From the NCBI GenBank assembly GCA_018260285.1, contig JAGLBH010000009.1, forward strand, positions 1 through 22,532: 22,532 nt of DNA. Direction: 5' to 3'. Positions 15,393 to 22,532 of the stretch are shown here, one piece after another. The translations under genes were made by a program, and so were the position numbers. Below the pieces are notes generated by a model, which worked only from the letters and a program-made list of their open reading frames with translations, was not told the origin of the DNA and ran no database searches. Source of the stretch: Arthrobacter sp. Lineage in GTDB: Bacteria > Actinomycetota > Actinomycetes > Actinomycetales > Micrococcaceae. The first letter of the stretch is position 1; every line of letters begins with the position of its first letter.

Positions 15393-16296
15393 ATGAGTGA
15401 GATTCGCCGCCCCAAGCCACAGACCATGCTGCACGTGACCCGGACGGAGCGGCTGACGCCCCGCCTCGTCCGCGTCTGGCTGGGCGGCCCCGGGTTCGCC
15501 GCGTTCACGCCCAACGGCCACACGGACATGTACGTCAAGCTCCTCTTCACGCCAGAGGGCTCCGTCCCCTCCGCGCCGCTCGACCTCGCCGAAGCCCGCG
15601 CGTCCCTTCCCCGCGATCAGGTTCCCGTGACCCGCACCTACACCGTGCGCCGGGTCCGCCCCGAGGCCGCAGAGCTGGCCCTGGACTTCGTGACGCATGG
15701 CGACGCCGGCCTCGCCGCCCCCTGGGCCCTGCGCGCCCAGCCGGGAGACCTCCTGCTCCTCCAGGGCCCCGGCGGGGCGTACAGCCCGCTCCCCGAGGCG
15801 GACTTCCACGTGATCGCCGGCGACGAGTCCGCTCTCCCCGCCATCGCCTCCGCCCTCGAGGCCCTCCCCTCCCATGCCCGGGGCCTCGCCCTACCTGGGC
15901 CGGGCCGCCCCACCAACTATAGGCCTCCCCTCCCATGCCCGGGGCCTCGCCGTGCTGGAGGTGGAGAGCGACGCCGACCGTCTTGACCTGGTCCACCCGG
16001 ACGGGGTGACCCTCCACTGGGTTAAGCGCAACGGGGCCGGGCCGGACGCCCGCCGACTCCGAGGCGCCCTCGCCGAGCTGCTTCGGCAGGACCCGCGGGT
16101 GGGCGGCGAGTGGCCCTCCGGCGTCGTCGACGTCTTCGCCCACGGCGAGCGCGAGAGCATCAAGACCCTTCGCGGACTCTTCCGCGAGCACGGTGTGCCG
16201 AGGGAGCGGCTCTCGATCTCGGCGTACTGGGCCCAGGGGCGGACGGAGGACGCGTTCCAGGCGGAGAAGAAGACCCCTGTGGGGAGCATCGACTGA
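15393..16296 (+). pseudogene. Siderophore-interacting protein (ferric-siderophore reductase), frameshifted by a 61-bp insertion
   Basis: The family (ViuB/SIP-like, FAD- and NAD(P)H-binding) reduces ferric siderophores in the cytoplasm to release iron. The first frame runs 15393-15986 and encodes the FAD domain (VTRTYTVRRVRP, 79-90; GPGGAYSPLP, 125-134) and GDESALPAIASALEALP (143-159), then turns into unrelated sequence. The rest continues in the +1 frame to the stop at 16296: LAVLEVESDADRLDLVHP, TLHWVKRNG and the family ending SISAYWAQGRTEDAFQ. Between them lies a 28-bp direct repeat offset by 61 bp. Deleting 61 bp leaves 843 bp, exactly 281 codons, and joins the halves seamlessly. The two parts would otherwise give a 197-aa truncated protein and an orphan NAD(P)H domain; ATG 15874 in the second frame has no ribosome binding site. 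Confidence 0.9.
15863..15951. repeat. 28-bp direct repeat flanking 33 bp, inside the siderophore-interacting gene
   Basis: Bases 15863-15890 and 15924-15951 are identical over 28 bp (each contains CCCATGCCCGGGG). They are separated by 33 bp (15891-15923), so the unit is 61 bp. One copy encodes native protein (ALPSHARGLA); the other copy plus the 33-bp spacer is extra. The spacer ends with a relatively AT-rich ACTATAG and matches nothing else I can see in the window. Recombination between the copies would excise exactly 61 bp and restore the reading frame. Confidence 0.95.
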
Positions 16297-16333
16297 GGCT
16301 CATGCTCGGAAGGACTTCACGGAAAGTCTTCGG

Positions 16334-16361
16334 CTGACATCCAGGAAAGTTCGGATACAGT
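16334..16361 (+). promoter_or_regulatory. Putative icd promoter giving a near-leaderless mRNA
   Basis: CTGACA (16334-16339) and TACAGT (16356-16361) are 16 bp apart, and the -10 ends 7 nt before ATG 16369, placing the transcription start at about the start codon. A small imperfect stem, GAAGGACTT/AAGTCTTC (16309-16317 with 16324-16331), lies just upstream and may end the preceding transcript. Confidence 0.45.
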
Positions 16362-16368
16362 GACAAAT

Positions 16369-18587
<2,219 letters not shown>

Positions 18588-18591
<4 letters not shown>

Positions 18592-18617
18592 CTCCCCTGG
18601 GCGGACTGTGGGATGCT
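18588..18617 (+). promoter_or_regulatory. Putative promoter overlapping the icd stop, in front of the DUF5302-like gene
   Basis: GTGACT (18588-18593, overlapping the icd stop) and GATGCT (18612-18617) are 18 bp apart, and the latter ends 6 nt before ATG 18624. This again predicts a start at or near the initiation codon. Co-transcription with icd is equally possible. Confidence 0.35.
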
Positions 18618-18623
18618 GGACAT

Positions 18624-18824
18624 ATGACTAGCTCACAGAACTCCCAGGACTCCAGTCACAACAGTGCCCCCGAGGACGTCAAGGCCAAGTTCCGCGAGGC
18701 GCTTGCAAAGAAGAACCAGCGCAACGCCGGGCCGCAGGAGGATCACTTCGACGGCCAGGCCAAGGCGCAGGGCACTCACGGTGCTGCCGGAGGACCGAAG
18801 GACTTCCGTCGCAAGACGGGCTGA
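18624..18824 (+). CDS. DUF5302-like small hydrophilic protein
   Basis: This 66-aa protein starts MTSSQNSQDSSHNSAPEDV, continues KAKFREALAKKNQR (a short basic helix) and ends HGAAGGPKDFRRKTG. The APEDVKAKFREAL core and the Phe-Arg-Arg-Lys ending match the actinobacterial DUF5302 family, which has no known function. It has no signal peptide or membrane segment, is highly charged, and is probably disordered outside the helix. The start at 18624 is supported by the family N-terminus; the open frame extends upstream to 18588 but that part has no support. It lies 32 bp after icd and directly before a strong terminator. Confidence 0.85.
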   Translation: MTSSQNSQDSSHNSAPEDVKAKFREALAKKNQRNAGPQEDHFDGQAKAQGTHGAAGGPKDFRRKTG

Positions 18825-18842
18825 TCCCCTCCCGACGCCCTC

Positions 18843-18879
18843 ACAGAAGACCCCCGCAGAGATGCGGGGGTCTTTCTGT
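18843..18879. terminator. Strong intrinsic terminator after the DUF5302-like gene
   Basis: The arm ACAGAAGACCCCCGCA (18843-18858) pairs with 18863-18879 across a GAGA tetraloop, with a single bulged T. The GC core is GACCCCCGCA/TGCGGGGGTC, followed by TTTCTGT on the plus strand. It is the clearest terminator in the window and ends the icd/DUF5302 transcript. Confidence 0.9.
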
Positions 18880-18902
18880 GTTCGGGGGCGCTGCGGCATA
18901 AG

Positions 18903-19051
18903 CCCCCGGATCTTCCCTATGCCCCTTGAATTTCCGGGGGTTGAGAGAGGATCCGGGGGTGTATGAGCCATGGCGCCGAAACGCGGGGCCCCCGCGCCAT
19001 CCCCGCCAGCACCTGATCCCCCATCGGCTGGCGCCCGGCTGCCCCACGGGC
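18903..19051. other. Run of inverted repeats in the 300-bp gap before putP
   Basis: No gene is evident between 18825 and 19124. After the terminator there are four adjacent stems: CCCCCGGATC/GATCCGGGGG (18903-18912 with 18950-18959), ATGGCGC/GCGCCAT (18970-18976 with 18994-19000), GCCAGC/GCTGGC (19005-19010 with 19027-19032) and GCCCG/CGGGC (19033-19037 with 19047-19051). CCGGGGG at 18934-18940 can compete for the first arm. They could be part of a structured RNA, binding sites, or GC-rich noise. No riboswitch class was recognised. A minus-strand open frame of 80 codons (18841-19083) has no family signature. Confidence 0.4.
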
Positions 19052-19093
19052 ACCCAAGCGGCCAATGGAGTGATCTCCGTCATGTAAGATCGC

Positions 19094-19117
19094 TATATTT
19101 GTTCGTATCAGCGGAGG
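19094..19117 (+). promoter_or_regulatory. putP -10 element and ribosome binding site
   Basis: TATATT (19094-19099) is a near-consensus -10 in an AT-rich island; the -35 region is weak. GGAGG (19113-19117) is 7 nt before the TTG at 19125, an ideal distance that fixes this rare start codon. The leader would be about 20 nt. Confidence 0.5.
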
Positions 19118-19124
19118 TTAACCC

Positions 19125-20663
19125 TTGTCTCCACAGGCATTTCAACTGATGGCCATCGCGGTGTACTTCGCCGCGATGGTCGGCATTGGCCTCTGGGCCA
19201 ACCGGCAGAACAACGACCTCGATGACTACCTGCTCGGGGGCCGTGGTCTGACTCCCGGCATCGCGGCGCTCTCTGCCGGAGCGTCGGACATGTCCGGCTG
19301 GCTTCTCATGGGCCTGCCGGGCGCCCTGTATCTGACGGGGCTGTTCGAAGCGTGGATCGCCGTCGGACTCACGATCGGGGCGTGGCTCAACTGGACGTTC
19401 GTGGCCCCTCGCCTGCGCGCCTACACCGAGGTCTCCAACAACTCGATCACCCTGCCCTCCTTCTTCGACAACCGCCTGCGCGGATCGAGCCCCCAGGTGA
19501 GCCGGGCGCTGCGCATCACGGCCGGCCTGGTCATCCTCGTGTTCTTCACCTTCTACGTGTCCTCAGGGATGGTGGCGGGAGGGGCCTTCTTCAAGGCGTC
19601 CTTCGGCAGCCTCCTCCCCGACCTCTCCCCGGGCCAGGCGTACCTTGCGGGAATGCTCCTCGTCGGCGGGATCACGATCTTCTACACCCTTTTCGGCGGG
19701 TTCATGGGCGCGACGCTCACGGACGTGGCCCAGGGCCTCCTCATGCTCGCAGCGCTTCTCCTCGTGCCCGTCATCGGCGTGATCCAGATGGGCGGCCCCG
19801 CGGAGGTGTACCAGGCGGTGATCCAGGCCAAGCCGACGGCGTTCTCTCTCACCGCCGGCGGCACGCTCATCGGGGCAGTCTCCGCAGCGGCCTGGGGCCT
19901 CGGGTACTTCGGCCAGCCTCACATCATCGTGCGCTTCATGGCGCTGCGCTCCGCTGCCGACGCGACAGCCGGCCGCCGGATCGGCATCGGCTGGATGGCT
20001 CTCACCGTCCTCGGAGCCACCAGCACCTCACTCGTGGGCATCGCCTACTTCGCGACCCACCCAGAGGCGTCCTTGAGCGATCCGGTGAAGGCCGAGTCTG
20101 TCTTCCTCGACCTCTCCCAGATCTTCCTCCACCCGCTGGTTGCCGGGTTCGTGCTCGCCGCAGTGCTCGCGGCCATCATGTCCACGATCTCGAGCCAGCT
20201 GGTGGTCTCCTCCTCCGCTCTGGTGGAAGACCTCGCCTCGATGGTGCTCACTCGCCCCCTCGCACCGCGGGCCCAGATCTGGCTCGGCCGCGCCGGGGTG
20301 CTCGTCGTGGCGCTCCTCGCCGTCGTGCTCGCGCTCAACCCGACGAACAGCATCCTGGAGCTCGTCGGGTTCGCCTGGGCCGGCTTCGGTGCAGCGTTCG
20401 GGCCCATCGTCCTGCTCTCCCTCTACTGGCGAAAGCTCTCGGCGTGGGGAGCCCTGGCCGGCATGATCGCAGGCGCCGTCACGGTCTTCCTCTGGAAGCA
20501 GCTGGACACGCCCGTCTACGAGATCATCCCCGGGTTCCTCCTCTGCGCTGCGGTCAGCGCAGTGGTCTCTCACTTCACGTGGAAGGCGCACGAGGAGACG
20601 GACGTCGAGTTCAGCGAAGCGGCTCGGCGTGCCGCAGCCGGCCGCATCGGATCCGAGGCCTGA
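19125..20663 (+). CDS. putP: Sodium/proline symporter PutP
   Basis: This inner-membrane Na+/L-proline symporter of the SSS family supplies proline for nutrition and osmoprotection. It has 512 aa with about 13 hydrophobic helices. The segment AGASDMSGWLLMGLPGALYL (51-70) is nearly identical to E. coli PutP and places Asp55 and Ser57, the Na+ and proline contact residues known there, at the same numbers. NNSITLPSFFDNR and the helix IMSTISSQLVVSSSALVEDL are further PutP hallmarks. Translation starts at TTG 19125, supported by GGAGG 7 nt upstream; the next in-frame ATG is inside the first helix. A perfect 11-bp hairpin follows the stop, shared with the convergent esterase. No proline dehydrogenase gene is nearby. 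Confidence 0.96.
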   Translation: MSPQAFQLMAIAVYFAAMVGIGLWANRQNNDLDDYLLGGRGLTPGIAALSAGASDMSGWLLMGLPGALYLTGLFEAWIAVGLTIGAWLNWTFVAPRLRAYTEVSNNSITLPSFFDNRLRGSSPQVSRALRITAGLVILVFFTFYVSSGMVAGGAFFKASFGSLLPDLSPGQAYLAGMLLVGGITIFYTLFGGFMGATLTDVAQGLLMLAALLLVPVIGVIQMGGPAEVYQAVIQAKPTAFSLTAGGTLIGAVSAAAWGLGYFGQPHIIVRFMALRSAADATAGRRIGIGWMALTVLGATSTSLVGIAYFATHPEASLSDPVKAESVFLDLSQIFLHPLVAGFVLAAVLAAIMSTISSQLVVSSSALVEDLASMVLTRPLAPRAQIWLGRAGVLVVALLAVVLALNPTNSILELVGFAWAGFGAAFGPIVLLSLYWRKLSAWGALAGMIAGAVTVFLWKQLDTPVYEIIPGFLLCAAVSAVVSHFTWKAHEETDVEFSEAARRAAAGRIGSEA

Positions 20664-20688
20664 CACCCTGGAACGGACAGGCGGTGAA

Positions 20689-20714
20689 GGGGCATTCTCT
20701 GCGGAGAATGCCCC
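20689..20714. terminator. Bidirectional terminator between putP and carboxylesterase
   Basis: GGGGCATTCTC (20689-20699) and GAGAATGCCCC (20704-20714) form a perfect 11-bp stem with a TGCG tetraloop, followed by CTCTTCTC on the plus strand. It lies between the two convergent stop codons. Confidence 0.85.
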
Positions 20715-20720
20715 CTCTTC

Positions 20721-22085
20721 TCACTCGTGGGTGAGCTGAGAGAACTCGATGAGCCCCTCGAAGCTTTGCAGGTGTGCGGCCCCGGACCGGGCGAAGCTCG
20801 CCCAGAGGGATCGCAGGATCATGCCCTGCGGCTCCACGTCCTCCCACACGGTTCCCGCGATGAGCGCGGCCTTCTCCCAGGCGCCCCGGCTCCCGAGGAG
20901 CAGGGGCAGCTCAATGGTGTGCGCCCCTCGATAATGGCTCTCCGGCCCCCAGCTGATGACGTACTCCACCGCCGACCCGCCGGCTGCGGCATGTCGGGCG
21001 GCGAATTCGTGGCAGGGGTCCGAGTAGATCCGGCGGGTCAGGCTGCCGATGAGCGTCTCGGACAGCTTCTCCCCCAGGGTCAGCTGCTGAGCGAAGCTGT
21101 GCATGCCGGGAACCTCCCCCGTGAAAAGGGACGCCTCCCGAGACGTGTGCCCGATCATGATCTCGTACCGCCGGGCCGCCGACTCCCAGGCCTCCTCCAG
21201 CTCGGACTCCGGCGGAAGCGGGGAGAATCCGTACTGCACGCCGAACGGCATGGCCCCCCGAAGCCCGAACGGCAGCGCCCAGCGGGCCACGCGCTCCTCA
21301 GCGCCCACGTGCTCGGCCAGCGGTGCGTCGTCCGCCGTCTTGGCCGCCTCCCGCGCCATGAGCGCGCTCATCCGCGAGCGCCCCCGCATGATCCCGAGCG
21401 GGGCTGACTGGATGATGGCCTTCTGGAAGAGCCCCTCGGCGCCCTCGGCGATCATGAGGTGGGCGACGGCGTCGGCCCCCGCGGACTGCCCGAAGACGGT
21501 GATGTTCTCCGGGTCCCCGCCGAAGGAGGCGATGTTCGTCTTGATCCAGCGAAGGGCCGCGATCTGGTCGAGCAGACCGAGGTTGGCAGGACGTCCGCCC
21601 TCCCACCCGAGATACCCGAAGAGGCCCAGCCGGTAGGTGATGCTCACGATGATCACGCGCTGCTCGCGGACGAGCGGGGAGGTGTCGAAGACGTGCGCAT
21701 CCCCGGCGCCGGCCGTGTAGGAGCCGCCGTGGATCCAGACCATGACGGGCAGGCGCTCGTCCGGTCCGATCTCGCGGGGCAGGGTGATGGAGAGGTGCTG
21801 GCAGTGCTCGTCCTCCTCCATGCCCGCGTCCGGCTGCCAGAGCAGCTTCTCGAGGATCTCCATGGGCACCTGGGGGCAGGCGGGCGACCACGTGAGCGCC
21901 TCGATGGGCTCGGCCGAGGGCTCGACCGGGACGGGCTCCTTAAAGCGCTCGGCCGTGGCGTAGGGGATGCCGGTGGCCCGGGCGACGTCGTCGTCCTCCC
22001 AGCCGATGATCTCCCCCGCCGGAGCGGTCCATCGGATGTGCGGCTGATCTATGCCTGAGCGCCTGACTGCTGCTGTGCCCGCCAC
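20721..22085 (-). CDS. Type-B carboxylesterase/lipase family protein
   Basis: This alpha/beta-hydrolase of the carboxylesterase type-B family hydrolyses carboxylic esters; it has no signal peptide, so it is probably cytosolic. It is 454 aa from GTG 22085, which has AGGGAG 6 nt upstream; a longer TTG start at 22112 lacks a ribosome binding site. Visible features are GIPYATAERFKEPV (39-52), the oxyanion-hole HGGSYTAGAG (119-128), YRLGLFGYLG (151-160), NLGLLDQIAALRWIKTNIA (168-186), FGGDPENITVFGQSAGA (188-204) with nucleophile Ser201, a likely acid Glu317 in GHTSREAS, and His389 in YRGAHTIELPLLLG. The triad therefore appears complete. The chain is a little shorter than the usual 480-520 aa. The natural ester is unknown. 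It lies 66 bp downstream of the glycosylase gene, possibly co-transcribed. Confidence 0.93.
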   Translation of the reverse strand: MAGTAAVRRSGIDQPHIRWTAPAGEIIGWEDDDVARATGIPYATAERFKEPVPVEPSAEPIEALTWSPACPQVPMEILEKLLWQPDAGMEEDEHCQHLSITLPREIGPDERLPVMVWIHGGSYTAGAGDAHVFDTSPLVREQRVIIVSITYRLGLFGYLGWEGGRPANLGLLDQIAALRWIKTNIASFGGDPENITVFGQSAGADAVAHLMIAEGAEGLFQKAIIQSAPLGIMRGRSRMSALMAREAAKTADDAPLAEHVGAEERVARWALPFGLRGAMPFGVQYGFSPLPPESELEEAWESAARRYEIMIGHTSREASLFTGEVPGMHSFAQQLTLGEKLSETLIGSLTRRIYSDPCHEFAARHAAAGGSAVEYVISWGPESHYRGAHTIELPLLLGSRGAWEKAALIAGTVWEDVEPQGMILRSLWASFARSGAAHLQSFEGLIEFSQLTHE

Positions 22086-22151
22086 AGATGTCTCCCTTGT
22101 GTGAAGTGTCAAGACGCCCGGCCGTCCTTCTGCTCGGCGTCACCGTCCAGG

Positions 22152-22532
22152 CTATGCGGCGGAGCTTGGAGATTCCCGGAGGGCCCGTCTCATGAGATCC
22201 GAGTCCACGGGGCGAGCCGCTCGCTTGAGCGGCGCGGAGACGGTCGGGTCTCCCTCGAAGAAGAAGCGCAGCGGGTCCTCCTGGGCGCGGGGCACGCCGA
22301 CGCGCGGTCCTGCCAAGACGGTCCGGACGACGCCGGAGGGCCGCTCCGGAATGAGCAGCCGCACGGGGGAATCGGGGCTGAAGACATCGCAGCCGGCCGA
22401 CTCCAGGGTGATGCCCAGCGCCCGTGTGAGGCAGCCGGGCCCGCGCGCGAGATGCGCGTCCGGAAGAGGGGCTGCCCCCTCGCGGCGTCCGGCCTCGCGG
22501 CGCTGGCGGGCGAGCGGAGCGCCGTCGATGAC
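22152..22532 (-). CDS. 3-methyladenine DNA glycosylase (Mpg/AAG family), N-terminus beyond the window
   Basis: This base-excision-repair enzyme removes alkylated purines such as 3-methyladenine and hypoxanthine. Only the C-terminal 126 residues are present; the frame is open to base 22532. They contain VIDGAPLARQRR, ARGPGCLTRALGI (the DNA-binding/active-site lobe) and LAGPRVGVPRAQEDPLRFFF, all typical of the human-AAG-like family. The stop is TAG at 22154-22152 after a variable tail ending ESPSSAA. The catalytic Glu and the VETEAY region would lie outside the window. It is followed at 66 bp by the esterase gene on the same strand. Confidence 0.9.
   Translation of the reverse strand, partial: VIDGAPLARQRREAGRREGAAPLPDAHLARGPGCLTRALGITLESAGCDVFSPDSPVRLLIPERPSGVVRTVLAGPRVGVPRAQEDPLRFFFEGDPTVSAPLKRAARPVDSDLMRRALRESPSSAA

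Noticed and set aside
18941..19000. Glycine-riboswitch-like fragments (GAGAGAGG and GCGCCGAA)
   Set aside because: The conserved core order and the closing CTCTCAGG are missing, and the fragments probably lie upstream of the putP promoter.
18841..19083. 80-codon minus-strand open frame in the putP gap
   Set aside because: It runs through the terminator and hairpin repeats, has no ribosome binding site and no recognisable sequence.
22107..22112. TTGACA before the esterase as a perfect -35
   Set aside because: No -10 at 16-18 bp; the hexamer is only about 20 bp from the chosen GTG, so it is probably coincidence.

Overview
The window is one stretch of a high-GC actinobacterial chromosome. Protein families point to Micrococcales, probably Micrococcaceae (Arthrobacter/Kocuria/Rothia-like). 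The pointers are a monomeric NADP isocitrate dehydrogenase, DUF5302- and DUF2316-type small proteins, a fused two-domain peptide-ABC ATPase, TTG/GTG starts, and several genes that look leaderless. Genus is inference only. I saw no rRNA, tRNA, CRISPR, transposase or phage gene. This looks like ordinary chromosomal gene content with local curiosities, not a defence or mobile island.

Layout. 1-9150, all minus strand: typA/bipA GTPase (3' end cut by the window edge); a BCCT-family osmolyte transporter with a perfect 22-bp palindrome directly upstream; then a complete peptide/nickel-type ABC operon. The operon is transcribed from about 9220 to 3632 in the order lipoprotein binding protein, permease B, permease C, fused ATPase, with a stem-loop between the binding protein and the permeases and a strong hairpin at its end. 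9323-13126, plus strand: pgi (glucose-6-phosphate isomerase), a tandem-GNAT acetyltransferase and an MDR-type NADPH oxidoreductase; the last two overlap by ATGA. 13177-13488 minus: DUF2316-like protein. 13678-14778 plus: TDT/TehA-type transporter, convergent with an NAD(P)H-dependent FMN reductase (14806-15321 minus) across a shared hairpin.

15393-16296 plus: a siderophore-interacting (ferric-siderophore reductase) gene broken by a 61-bp insertion bounded by a 28-bp direct repeat. Removing exactly 61 bp restores a 280-codon frame. It is followed by icd (monomeric isocitrate dehydrogenase), a 66-aa DUF5302-like protein and a strong terminator. After a 300-bp gap rich in hairpins comes putP (Na+/proline symporter, TTG start with a good ribosome binding site). 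putP converges on a type-B carboxylesterase (20721-22085 minus), and a 3-methyladenine DNA glycosylase gene enters from the right edge (minus strand).

Functional themes: compatible-solute and proline uptake (BCCT, PutP), peptide import, central carbon metabolism (Pgi, Icd), iron/flavin redox (SIP reductase and divergent FMN reductase), and DNA repair/translation housekeeping (Mpg, TypA). The items most worth a second look are the insertion-disrupted siderophore reductase, the recurring -10-like hexamer placed 6-8 nt before start codons (predicted leaderless mRNAs), the BCCT operator-like palindrome, and a three-codon mini-ORF overlapping the pgi start.
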